Source: Janthinobacterium sp.
GTDB lineage: Bacteria; Pseudomonadota; Gammaproteobacteria; Burkholderiales; Burkholderiaceae_D
Direction of reading: 5' to 3'
DNA: 64,000 nucleotides
Assembly (NCBI GenBank): GCA_003133225.1
Contig: PKWL01000098.1
Span: 50,272-114,271, forward strand
In this document: piece after piece, positions 1 through 8,870 of the stretch
How the letters are laid out: each line of letters begins with the position of its first letter
Position numbering within the stretch: position 1 is the stretch's first letter
Notes under the pieces: generated by a model
Seen by the model: the letters and a program-made list of their open reading frames with translations, nothing else
What the model was told of the DNA's origin: nothing
Databases searched by the model: none
Translations under genes and position numbers: made by a program

Positions 1-728
1 ACCGAATGGTGACATGCCGGAGCGTTTTGCGGGGCCGTCCTCCGTAGCTATACCGTGAACGGCCAAGCGGAGAGCTGTCAAGGCACCGTGGAATATTCTT
101 CCACCACAATTTGAATACATAGTTTGTAAAACTGAACCTGTTTTTCCATAAAATCACGCCAATTTTAAGTTTTTTCTGTCTCTAGAAATTTGATATTCCC
201 CCTTATTCATACATGCGATGTAGTTTCAGTCAGAACTATGTATGTATCACTGCGAGGTGAAGAGGAGCTTCAGAGGCCGAGGCCGAGACTGAATCTGAAT
301 CCTGATCTGGCGTCCAATTGTGGGTATGGTTCGGTTTTTTGCTTTACTTTCCAACATCCTTTCCGGAAGCGGAAGTTGGGTGTTACGGGTGGAGCAGCGG
401 AACCCGTGCCCTCAAAGATTTGGTTTTTTACTTGAATCTGAAGGACGCCATTTATCATGGATTTACGCCTGACTGTCGGGGCAAAGCGGACAGATCCTGC
501 CGGATCAGCGGAGGCGCTATGCGGTGCAAGGCAGGTTAATAAGGGTGGCGGCGCAAGGCCAAATGCGGTAAACATGATGGTGCCGAATAAAGCAGGCACG
601 ACACCGATTCAAACCGCCAAGTTCACCCGATGTCGTGCCCCACAACGTGCCGTGCACGTGTGCAGGAAGATTATTTCACAAAAATACCGCTTCCTGTCGA
701 TATTTTGTCGGCGTGACCTTTGCCGCCG
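1..728. other. Left-edge non-coding or decayed stretch
   Basis: No gene with recognisable homology was found here. Short open stretches exist on both strands but none has a convincing ribosome binding site or motif. From position 1 a short + strand frame closes within 60 bases and could be the tail of a gene outside the window. The segment is probably the upstream part of the mobile island that starts with the cysteine-rich ORF at 729. Confidence 0.4.
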
Positions 729-1226
729 ATGGAACCATCAGCCCGACTATTCCCATGTGCGCGTTGCCGCATCCAGGTTATTGTCTGCAGCCGCTGCGAT
801 CGCGGCCAGACCTATTGTTCGGCCGAGTGCGCCGGACAAGCCCGATCCTCCTCGATGCGTGAAGCGGGCAGGCGCTACCAGGCGAGCCGGAAGGGACGGC
901 TCAAACACGCCGAACGTGCGCGCCGCTACCGCGCACTCAAGAAGATCGTGACGCATCACGCTACCCCACCCATGCCGCCCGATGTTCTACTGCCAGTGAA
1001 CCCGACGGCGCCGGTAAAATCCTCATTCCAGGCGCGCTGTGCCTCGCCTGTCGTCCCTTGCTGCCATTTTTGTGGTCGCACGCAGCCGGTGTCTGTCCGA
1101 ACCGGGCCGCTTCGCTGTCGGGTTCGTCGAATTTCATGCCAACCCGAGCAAAGAGGAAGAAATCATGGCCACTCCCCCAAAACTGTACCTTCGGAAAGAC
1201 GCGCAGGAACGCGCCAGGCTGAATGA
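729..1226 (+). CDS. Cysteine-rich (zinc-finger-like) small protein of a mobile island
   Basis: 165 aa from the ATG at 729. The N-terminus has paired cysteines (C10/C13, C20/C23, C30, C34, in CARC, CSRC, YCSAEC), the pattern of a zinc-binding knuckle. A strongly basic stretch rich in Arg/Lys follows (about residues 45-72), then a second cysteine cluster near residues 104-115 (CCHFC). This fits a small nucleic-acid-binding protein, but no function is known to me. From memory, similar short proteins sit next to transposases and recombinases in many Proteobacteria. It overlaps the start of the next ORF by about 60 bases, so its extreme C-terminus may be frameshifted or extended relative to the family. 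It lies upstream of the recombinase pair and is probably part of the same element. Confidence 0.55.
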   Translation: MEPSARLFPCARCRIQVIVCSRCDRGQTYCSAECAGQARSSSMREAGRRYQASRKGRLKHAERARRYRALKKIVTHHATPPMPPDVLLPVNPTAPVKSSFQARCASPVVPCCHFCGRTQPVSVRTGPLRCRVRRISCQPEQRGRNHGHSPKTVPSERRAGTRQAE

Positions 1227-1488
1227 CCAGCGTGAGCGGCAATCGCCGCAAGCCCAGCAAATAAAGCACCTGCACCTGCCATCCGGCCTGCAACGGGGCA
1301 TTCCGTTTCTTATTTCGGCCGACTGGTCGGCGGAGGATGCGCTGGCCGCTTTTGAAATCTTTAATGATTTGTGCGAGGCGATCTGGAACCACTACCAGTT
1401 CCCAATCCAGGATTTGCTCCGGGAGCAGCGGCGCCCCGTCGGACGGTCGCCCGATTCTTCCATCAGCGGTATCGACGACCCATTTTGA
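1165..1488 (+). CDS. Conserved small protein upstream of the recombinases
   Basis: 107 aa. The ATG at 1165 is chosen because a purine-rich ribosome binding site (AAGAGGAAG) lies just upstream; the longer reading from 1039 has no such site. The protein is soluble, with a charged N-terminus (KLYLRKDAQERARLNDQRER) and a central, probably helical segment with SADWSAEDALAAFEIF and NDLCEAIW. No enzymatic motif is visible. It lies 85 bases before the recombinase gene and is likely co-transcribed with it. I do not recognise a named family. Its association with the cysteine-rich ORF and the integrases suggests an accessory protein of the mobile island. Confidence 0.55.
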   Translation: MATPPKLYLRKDAQERARLNDQRERQSPQAQQIKHLHLPSGLQRGIPFLISADWSAEDALAAFEIFNDLCEAIWNHYQFPIQDLLREQRRPVGRSPDSSISGIDDPF

Positions 1489-1573
1489 TCTTCCTCGACT
1501 TGCTTATTTTGACACCGCCGTGGGTGCCTTCCATATAAGTGTCGCGCGCGAACCTGCCTCAAGAAGGATGCTG

Positions 1574-3013
1574 ATGTTCGTTCCAGTTAAAGCCCGTGTT
1601 TTTACCGATGCGACCGGTGTATTTACAGAGATTCCCGCCCTGCTCACGCCAGCCGGCGTGCTGGAGCCATTGCTCGACTACTGCCTGTCCCGCGCACACG
1701 ACCGCAGCCTCACCTGGATGACCAAGGTGAACCGCTCGGCACGGATGTTTTTGGAGTATCTCCAGTGCAATCCAGCCGAGCGCGATACCTACCGCCTGTT
1801 CCAGAACTTCGCCCAGAGGCTCTATACCGGGACCTTTGACCGGAAGACCGGCCTGGATCCTAGCAGCCTGTGCTGGCAGCCACGTTCCGCGCAGGACGCC
1901 GGAAATATCATCAGCCATCTCACTGATTTCTTCGACTGGCTCGTCGAAATGCGGCCGACGACGGCGCAGCAGGTGAATCCGCTTTATGCGGGAGGCCTCT
2001 ATGACCACATGGCCGACGAGACTGCGTATCAATTTCGGCGGAACAAAGCGTTCCTTGGTCATACGTGGGCGGCCAATGCCAGCCCGGAGGCGACGGGACA
2101 TCGGGTACGTTCCCAACGCTTGCCAAAGTTCGAAACTGGGGACCCTCCCTCATTTCCGGATGAACGCTTCACGGATTTACTCATGACGGGATTCAAGGTT
2201 GGCGGCCGCCACGACTACCGCAACATGCTCATCACGCTGCTGCTGCATGGTGCGGGTTTCCGCGCATCCGAACCATTCCACCTGTACGTCGGGGACGTGT
2301 TCCCAGACCCGTCCAATAACAGCAGCGCCATAGTGCTGATTCACCATCCTGCCCATGGGACGGCGCCGGCGGATTGGCGGGATGCACAGGGCAAACCGAG
2401 GAAAGGCAACCGGGCCGCCTACCTCGCCGAGAAATTCGGCCTGGCTCCCCGCACGGAGTTGATGGACAGCCGCGGCACCGGTTGGAAAGGGGGAATGCAT
2501 GACGCGCCATATTACAAGCAGGCTTACTGGTTCTTGCCCGGCTACGGCGAGCTCTTTCTGCAATTATGGAACTTCTACATGGAAGAGGTGGCCTGCGTCG
2601 ACCGTCACCATCCATTCGCCTTTATCAATCTGAGGCGCTCGCCCCTCGGCGGGATGTACTGCCTGAATCAATACAACAAAGCCCATGCGGCAGCCTGCAA
2701 GCGCATCGGCCTGCCTGTATCCAAGGCCCTTGGCACCACGCCGCACGGGCACCGTCACGCCTATGGTCGGCGCCTGAAGAGCGCGGGTATCGACCAGGCG
2801 TTGATACGTCGTTTCATGCACCACGCCTCACTTGAAAGCCAGGAAATCTATACCCGTGCGAGCACGAAGGAAGCCATCGCGGCTTTGGTAGCCGGTGCGC
2901 AGCGGCTGCGGGCATCCCTCAGCGGCCGGGATGTGCAAACAGATCATCCGCCTGGCAGCTTCAATTTCAAAAATGAGGAAATAATCTATTGTGGTAATAA
3001 AATCATCAGTTAA
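1574..3013 (+). CDS. gmtY: Tyrosine recombinase, GmtY-like (Gamma-Mobile-Trio)
   Basis: 479 aa site-specific recombinase. The start at 1574 is preferred over the ATG at 1568 because AAGAAGG ends six bases before it. The C-terminal half has the catalytic layout of tyrosine recombinases: Arg230 in HGAGFRASE, H391-x-x-R394 in HGHRH, His416/417 in MHHAS and the presumed nucleophile Tyr426 in SQEIYTR. The N-terminal ~200 residues resemble a core-binding/SAM-like region. The opening (VKARVFTDATG, then EIPALLTP) matches what I remember of GmtY, first of the recombinases of Gamma-Mobile-Trio elements. It overlaps the next gene by 23 bases, so the two are translationally coupled. Recombinase assignment is firm; the GMT label rests on remembered family features. 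Confidence 0.72.
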   Translation: MFVPVKARVFTDATGVFTEIPALLTPAGVLEPLLDYCLSRAHDRSLTWMTKVNRSARMFLEYLQCNPAERDTYRLFQNFAQRLYTGTFDRKTGLDPSSLCWQPRSAQDAGNIISHLTDFFDWLVEMRPTTAQQVNPLYAGGLYDHMADETAYQFRRNKAFLGHTWAANASPEATGHRVRSQRLPKFETGDPPSFPDERFTDLLMTGFKVGGRHDYRNMLITLLLHGAGFRASEPFHLYVGDVFPDPSNNSSAIVLIHHPAHGTAPADWRDAQGKPRKGNRAAYLAEKFGLAPRTELMDSRGTGWKGGMHDAPYYKQAYWFLPGYGELFLQLWNFYMEEVACVDRHHPFAFINLRRSPLGGMYCLNQYNKAHAAACKRIGLPVSKALGTTPHGHRHAYGRRLKSAGIDQALIRRFMHHASLESQEIYTRASTKEAIAALVAGAQRLRASLSGRDVQTDHPPGSFNFKNEEIIYCGNKIIS

Positions 3014-5315
3014 AACGCCCCGCATGATCCCATTCAATCAGCCCTCCGTCCTATCGGGAAAGGTTAGGGGAGTCAAAAAAGAAAATGACATTTCGCTTGG
3101 ATGGGTCGCGACCAGCTACCCCCAGCTTACCGCGTGGCGTGTGTTGGCTGTGGAGTGGATGAAAGGCGAAACCCAAGGCGTTCAGTATAGGCTCCAGGCT
3201 CTCTCCACATTTTTGGAGAGGTACGTCGTGCAACGTAGCCTTCCATTAGACCCGGCGGTGTTCCTGGCACGTGGCACGGTCCTGCCGGATTTCTACGGGA
3301 CCGCCTGCCCGAATTCGGCGGCGGGCATCAACTACAACAACGCCATCCACGCCTTTCTGAACTTTGTGTTACTGCGAAACTTCAGTGTCGCCCACGACCA
3401 TGGCCATCCCGTGGTCTCTTTGCCCTACCATAATCCCGTGGCGCACCGCTCGCGAGCTGGACTGCCAATGCTCGATGAAAGCGTTTATTCTCCACTTCCT
3501 TACGGCTACATTGACGAGCTGCGCCAGATGTTGGCAGCCGGACCGCATTTCCGTGAATGGCACTGGGCGCAAAGCGCACTTGGAGCCGACATAGGGCAGC
3601 CCACCGGGACAATGGCGCCTGACTGGTTTCAGGTAACTGATGCCGAAATTGACAAGGCCGATCCGGACTGCGTCTTTCGGTTGCGTCTACGGACTAAAAA
3701 CGCAGGTGGACCGGTGCTGGAGATGTGGAGCCCGGTGCGCTGGGTGGCATTGCTAGCAAAGCTACTGGTGCCGCTGCGCACTTTCCAGGTGCGCATGCTC
3801 GACTCCGGGGAGGCGGACACATGGTGCTATGACGCGGGTTCTTGGACACTGAACACTCACCGGCTGGCCGAAGGCAGCGAACGCCAGCCCTTGCAGCAGG
3901 GAGTGTTCCGTCGAACTAATTCGCTCATTGATGGCGAACCGGTGTGGACGGTTCTTTACATCAACACCAACAAGACCCGGGACATCACCAGATCCGGTTC
4001 GGACAAAGGCTACGTGCTGCCCTGGCCGCATCCGGAGCTGCTCTACTGGCTGGAAAAATTGCGCAACTGGCAGAAGAAATACAACCCCACCAGCAGCCGC
4101 ACAGCTTGGACTAAGCTTGACGGCCGCCATATATCGGCCAAGAGCGAGGTCCAACTAGCAGGGTATCCGGATGCCTGCTTCCTCTTCCGGATGCGGGAGG
4201 CGCGACCAGGTGAGCGGCACTTGCCACTCACCGACATGCAAATGCAAATTCCATGGTTTGACCTGCTGGAAGCCCTTGAGTTAAGGCTGGGCGCTGCGGG
4301 CGAAGCCCACAGCAATGGAGCACCGATCCGGTTTCTGCCGCCGCCTGAGCAGCAGCGTAGCCGTAGCAATACGAAAACAACCTTGTTCCCTTTGCACAGT
4401 CTGCGCGTTGCGCTTGTGACTGCTCTGGCTCTTGAAGGTCAAGTCCCTTTCCCCGTGCTGCAGAAACTGGTCGGCCATAGCCGCCTGTTAATGACGTTGT
4501 ATTACACCAAGCCGGGCGCCACACATATGCGCGACGTGCTCGCTGACGCGGCGGAACGGCTCAATGCCAACAAAGAAGCCAGCATCCAGAATTTCCTGCT
4601 CGACACCGAACACGACGAGTTGCTTCGGCAGGCGATTTGCAACAGCGCGCATAGCCTCTCTGCGGCGATACCGCAGCTCCAGGCCGCGCGTAACCCCGCC
4701 GGTTGGATGCCGATGCATCATGGGCTGTGCCTTGTCGGGGGCAACACCAATGGAGTGGAAGGAAATTCCACCATCGGCGGATGCTACAACGGAGGGCTAA
4801 ATGTCGGCTCCACAGCAAATACAAAACAAGGTCCAGTGCCAGGTGGCGCCCGTAATTGCGTGCGTTGCCGCTGGTTCGTGACCGAACCTCACCACTTGCC
4901 GGCCTTGGCCGCACACTTTAACACCATCGCCTATCACTTCGACGAGGCGCGAAACGCCTGTCTCGTCAATGAAAAATCTTTACAAGAGCTGAAGAAACTG
5001 AGGGCCGACGCGGAAGAAAGCAATCAACCGTTCGCCCGGCTGGACGTCTATCGCCAGGCCGAGCGGGTGTGGGAAACAGCCATGAAGCGCTTCAGCGATT
5101 TAGCAGAGGATCTTGTTGCCTGCTACCGATTAATGGCACGTTGCCAAAAGGCGGTGGAAGGCACCCAGGGCGACGGAACGCAGCTGATTGCCGCAGGCGG
5201 CGTGGCAGATGTGCACTTTGCCTTTGAGGAAACGGAGTCCGAACTGCTGCAGTTGAACGGTATGTGCCAACGATCACTTCAGCAGTCTTGTGTAAATTGG
5301 CTGACGGATGATTAA
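2991..5315 (+). CDS. gmtZ: Large integrase-like protein, GmtZ/VPA1269 family
   Basis: 774 aa from a GTG at 2991, preceded by GAGGAA ten bases upstream; an ATG at 3024 is the alternative. The start lies inside the end of the preceding recombinase gene. The central segment holds MWSPVRWVALLAKLL, LPLRTFQVRMLDSGEADTW and QQGVFRR, which I associate with the VPA1269/GmtZ family. A tyrosine-recombinase-like C-terminal core is present: H469-x-x-R472 (LHSLR), His496 (VGHSR) and Tyr504/505 (LYYTK). The last ~250 residues extend past the core and carry CVRCRWF, a possible metal-binding pair, and a helical tail. It probably acts with the upstream recombinase in moving the island. A third trio member (GmtX) is not seen downstream, where IS debris begins. 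Confidence 0.7.
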   Translation: MVIKSSVKTPRMIPFNQPSVLSGKVRGVKKENDISLGWVATSYPQLTAWRVLAVEWMKGETQGVQYRLQALSTFLERYVVQRSLPLDPAVFLARGTVLPDFYGTACPNSAAGINYNNAIHAFLNFVLLRNFSVAHDHGHPVVSLPYHNPVAHRSRAGLPMLDESVYSPLPYGYIDELRQMLAAGPHFREWHWAQSALGADIGQPTGTMAPDWFQVTDAEIDKADPDCVFRLRLRTKNAGGPVLEMWSPVRWVALLAKLLVPLRTFQVRMLDSGEADTWCYDAGSWTLNTHRLAEGSERQPLQQGVFRRTNSLIDGEPVWTVLYINTNKTRDITRSGSDKGYVLPWPHPELLYWLEKLRNWQKKYNPTSSRTAWTKLDGRHISAKSEVQLAGYPDACFLFRMREARPGERHLPLTDMQMQIPWFDLLEALELRLGAAGEAHSNGAPIRFLPPPEQQRSRSNTKTTLFPLHSLRVALVTALALEGQVPFPVLQKLVGHSRLLMTLYYTKPGATHMRDVLADAAERLNANKEASIQNFLLDTEHDELLRQAICNSAHSLSAAIPQLQAARNPAGWMPMHHGLCLVGGNTNGVEGNSTIGGCYNGGLNVGSTANTKQGPVPGGARNCVRCRWFVTEPHHLPALAAHFNTIAYHFDEARNACLVNEKSLQELKKLRADAEESNQPFARLDVYRQAERVWETAMKRFSDLAEDLVACYRLMARCQKAVEGTQGDGTQLIAAGGVADVHFAFEETESELLQLNGMCQRSLQQSCVNWLTDD

Positions 5316-5389
5316 CTATAACTCGATCCGAAGCATGATCGGGCAGGGCAGATTATGAACGGTAGCCGAAAATTTTCATCGACCTGCGG

Positions 5390-5909
5390 GCAGAGTTGTC
5401 AGCTTACGCCAGGTGCGACGCGACTTCGCGCCATGCTTTGTTTCCAGCCATTTCCCCGCGCCAAAGACTCCAGACCTCTACTGTCAATCAACACATGCAT
5501 CGGCCCCTTTGGCGCCAATTTCGATTTCGCAACCGTTAGTCCCATCGCTCGCCGACTCACCGTCGTGTGATCCGGAACCGAGAGCGCCAGGCTCATCAAC
5601 GTCAGCACCGAATCCATCAAACCTTCGGTTTGCCGTAGCGCCATTTTGAACGCTGCGCAGCATTAGACAAGTCTCGATGGCGATAACCCGATACCGGGCC
5701 TGCCCATTTGGCCCAATGCTTTGCCACTTATCCAGCGCATCCTCTTCTATCCATAACGCCAAACTGCCGTGCCGACGGAGCCCGGCTTCATATTCTGGCC
5801 AATTCTGCACCTTGAAAAACATCTTCGGTATATGATGACGATCTGCGTTGTGCTTGTTTGGCATTGCGTGCGTTCGGTAAATCCGGAGCCGCATCGTACT
5901 ATCAACCAC
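5390..5909 (-). pseudogene. IS5-family (IS903-like) transposase, truncated and frameshifted
   Basis: The N-terminal third of a DDE transposase reads from about 5909: the frame contains VQNWPEYEAGLRRHGSL and ALDKWQ, then RVIAIETCLMLRSV. The frame is then lost near 5640, and the rest (LRQTEGLMDSVLTLMSLALS, then VPDHTTVSRRA) continues in another frame down to about 5400. The catalytic core and C-terminus are absent. The element abuts the 3' end of the GmtZ-like gene, so it may have removed whatever followed the recombinases. Confidence 0.75.
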
Positions 5910-6091
5910 TTCTCAAGTCCGAAGTGCACCGAAGAATACAAATATGACGCTGGATTGAAATTAAAACCGGCTGAATCGCGGAAATATTTTTCCCGACAAT
6001 TTGGTAAGCCACAGAAACTTATTTTTAGAAGTCCCCATATGTCCAAGTTCGATAGCAGTTCTGGTTTTGATAGCCACTTTTGGAAACCTGA

Positions 6092-6250
6092 TTATGTTCT
6101 TTCGTCAGCCTTTCTTAGCCCCAATATAATGCGCTTGGGACATGGCTTTGTCTGGGCGGCGGCGACCGCCATTCGCGGCACCATCGCTGCCATGTCCGCA
6201 CGCCGATTAAATCGGTATTGCACCTCGGCGAGATAGCGACGGGCGTACTT
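6092..6250 (-). pseudogene. C-terminal fragment of an IS1595-family transposase
   Basis: About 52 codons beginning KYARRYLAEVQYRFNRR and running to a stop at 6092. The YLAExQYRFNRR signature is the conserved C-terminal end of IS1595/ISXO2-like transposases. No other part of the element is present. It directly abuts the broken GGDEF reading frame at 6250/6251, so it marks the deletion or insertion junction that truncated that gene. Confidence 0.7.
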
Positions 6251-7076
6251 GGAGCAGTTTATCGCCTGAGCTGTAGCCCAAAACTTTGTTGATTTCATGA
6301 AATTGGCCAACTTGAAGATGTAAAAGCGCCAGCGCCCGGTGTTGCTGCTTCGCCGTTTCAATTTTCCCTTGCAGCCCTTCCAACAATTGGGTGCGATTGG
6401 GCAAATCGGTCAACGGATCGTAGTACGCGAGGCGTTCAAGGGCGGCTTGCGCCTCGCGATGCTGCACCCGCGTGCGCAAATTGGCAATACCATAAGCCAG
6501 ATCGTCCGCCAGCTGGCTGAGCAGGTTGACTTCGCCCGCACCGAAGGCATCAAGTTCGGCCGCGGCAATGGCTAGGGCGCCGAGCACCTCCCCATCGACA
6601 CGTAGGGGAAAGGCGGTAACGGAGGCATAGCCCTTTTGGATCGCATCCTCGCGAAAGCGATCGTAAGTTGGGCCAGCTAAGCCAAGATCGGTGAGGTTCC
6701 TTCCCACGACAGGCTCACCGGTGCGGATAGCGGTGCCAATAGCGGTGCCGCCTGATTCCATATCTTCGGCCCAATTAAAATGGAACGCTTTGGACCGTTC
6801 TTTATCCATACCAACGCCCGCCATCCAACGGATACTCTTTAGTTCATTATGCTCCAGATAAGCGACCCACGCGAAGCGGTAGCCCCCCGTTTCCACAATG
6901 ACCCGGCACATATCGTGCAGCAACTCCTGCTCGTCCGACGCCCGCAGCAAAGTCCTGTTGCCATCGCTCAAGGTCTTGAGGGTGAGGCTGACACGCGAGA
7001 ACTCTTTCGCTGCTTGCCCGTCCGTCAATGCAGGACTGGCATCGCCTGCGGTCGGGTCATCAGAAGGGTATGCCAT
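6207..7076 (-). pseudogene. GAF-GGDEF signalling protein, truncated by IS1595 fragment
   Basis: The start at 7076 (MAYPSDDPTAG) opens a reading frame of about 290 codons. Residues ~35-190 form a GAF-type sensor domain (VETGGYRFAWVAYLE; VGRNLTDLGLAGP; ASVTAFPLRVDGEVLGAL). The next segment is the start of a GGDEF domain (LAYYDPLTDLPNRTQLLEGL), which ends after GYSSGDKLLQ, well before the GGDEF motif. From 6250 the frame reads antisense-shifted IS1595 sequence and stops at 6207. The original protein was presumably a diguanylate cyclase or GGDEF-EAL protein; the surviving product could at most be a GAF protein. It is probably non-functional. Confidence 0.8.
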
Positions 7077-7228
7077 TAGTACCACCCCAACGTTTTGTTC
7101 ATTTGATTATACGCTGCGCCCCCGGCGCACATTTGCCAGCGACGCAAACATAAGCGGTAACCATCTGGCGACGGACACGAGCCGATCACCCTCCAGGAGG
7201 GTAAGAAACGAGGCGGCCAAACTCGTTC

Positions 7229-8356
7229 CTACCCTGCTGAGCTTTCACGGTAACCCCTGCTGACAAAGAGAATCACTCCGAGGAGGAATAACCCGGTCAC
7301 AACGCCTAACAATCGTTCGACTGGAGCATGATAGTTTTCCAGTAGGTTGGGGTCGTGAACGAACGCCGTCAGATAACCCAGGCAGAATTGCGCCCCGAAG
7401 TAGCCGAGCCCCTCTTTGCCGATTTGGACATGCCGGCCTATCCAAACTCCAGTAGGCAAAGCTAGCCACCAGAGTGGTAGGAAGTGGCCCGTGACGAATA
7501 ACATCAGGATCCCCACAATTCCACCACATAGACAACCGACGGCACGATGGATTGTTTTCCGGATGACCGCACCGCGCCGATCTTTAGAAAAATCCGTAAA
7601 TGGCATCACCATCACCGCGAAAATCGAGATTGACGCCTGGGCAAAGGAATCAATCTTGAAGTAATAGCCGAGCGAAGTCACAAGCGCCACAGCCAACGCG
7701 CCTTCAAAGGCGTGTCGCAACAGAAGCAATCGCGCCTCTCGCTGAGTTACCACGGTAATTCCCGGGATTGGCACATCGGCCAGACCGCGCACCGCCCCGA
7801 AAAAAACGTTGGGTTGTGATGGCCATACCAATTCAAACAGCACGGAAACGGCGATACACGCCACCGCCCCCACCGCGACGTTCGCAATGCGCATGATGAC
7901 AAGGTGAGAAATGTCGGCGCATGTCGTTATGGCAAACGCCAAGACAACGACATGGGTACAACCGCCAAATAGCCATGCATAGCCAAAACGCGATACCAAT
8001 GCCTGATAAATCGTCAACAATGAAATCAGAAATATCCACAGGATTATGATGACGGCGCTTCCGGCAAATGTTGCTGCAACGTAAATCGCGAGCACCGCGC
8101 CGATTGCTGTTCCACCAATACGAAAGACGCCGCGCCTGAGTGATTCTTCGAAACGTGCGTGAATCACCATGTAGCCACTGAAGGCAGCCCACCAGATGTC
8201 ATCCAACCCCAAGGTCAGAGCGAGCAGAATAGCCAACATGATCGACAGCGATGCCTTGAGGGGCTCGCGCGCTCCAGTCCCTCGCAGCGACAGCAATGCC
8301 AGTTCCCTCATCAGCGCCGAAGGAATGCTGCTGGCAGTTGTGTACCATTTTTTCAT
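7229..8356 (-). CDS. FUSC-family inner-membrane protein
   Basis: 375 aa with about eight to ten hydrophobic segments arranged in two repeats, each followed by a positively charged loop. The first repeat includes LKASLSIMLAILLALTLG and MVIHARFEESLRRGVFRIGG; the second includes KDRRGAVIRKTIHRAVGCL. The pattern of a membrane block followed by a basic R-x-G-G-T/C turn is typical of the FUSC group, which includes aromatic-acid efflux components (AaeB-like) and fusaric-acid resistance proteins. It lacks the large cytoplasmic domain of full-length AaeB, so it is a short form. It stands alone with no membrane-fusion or outer-membrane partner nearby. Export of organic acids is a reasonable but unproven role. 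Confidence 0.7.
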   Translation of the reverse strand: MKKWYTTASSIPSALMRELALLSLRGTGAREPLKASLSIMLAILLALTLGLDDIWWAAFSGYMVIHARFEESLRRGVFRIGGTAIGAVLAIYVAATFAGSAVIIILWIFLISLLTIYQALVSRFGYAWLFGGCTHVVVLAFAITTCADISHLVIMRIANVAVGAVACIAVSVLFELVWPSQPNVFFGAVRGLADVPIPGITVVTQREARLLLLRHAFEGALAVALVTSLGYYFKIDSFAQASISIFAVMVMPFTDFSKDRRGAVIRKTIHRAVGCLCGGIVGILMLFVTGHFLPLWWLALPTGVWIGRHVQIGKEGLGYFGAQFCLGYLTAFVHDPNLLENYHAPVERLLGVVTGLFLLGVILFVSRGYRESSAG

Positions 8357-8870
8357 CAGACCATTCGCGTACTATGACGAACAGGTTGACTTGTGTCGAT
8401 CTGACCACGCCCGTACGTCGCAAAACCGACTACAACAATAGCAACGCCTGCCACAATTACGCGCTTGGGGTTCATGATCCATTGCATCTTTCAATACTTT
8501 CTACCTGAGTTGAATCTCTGGTTATCGCCGTTTATTTTGGTTCGCAAATTTTTGATGGGGCGAGCAAGAGCTCTGGATTTAGAACTCCCTTATGCAACCA
8601 AAGCATAAAACTGGAGCAGGCGTAAGATCACTGCCGTCTTGCAATTGACCATTGCGGCCCGTTCGGCATCGGTGCCCTTGCTGCGATAAAGCTCTAGAAC
8701 TGAGATTAGTTTGTCCTCAGGTTATCTGCTGATTGTTGATTTTTTTGCTCGAATTGCCGACGCCGGGCGAATTCATCCTCCCGCAAAACGCCCGGCAGCT
8801 CAGCCTAAATATAAGAATATCGCACCCCAAGCGATTGAATGCCGCCCAAGAATTGGCGACATAAACAGAC
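8357..8870. other. Intergenic stretch with a possible small gene remnant
   Basis: No complete gene. On the minus strand a ~41-codon open stretch (about 8590-8715) reads like the helical end of a protein (VLELYRSKGTDAERAAMV) and stops near 8595. It has no visible start and no family I can name, so it is a possible decayed gene. The rest is AT-richer sequence between the FUSC gene and the acyl-CoA dehydrogenase. Confidence 0.3.
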
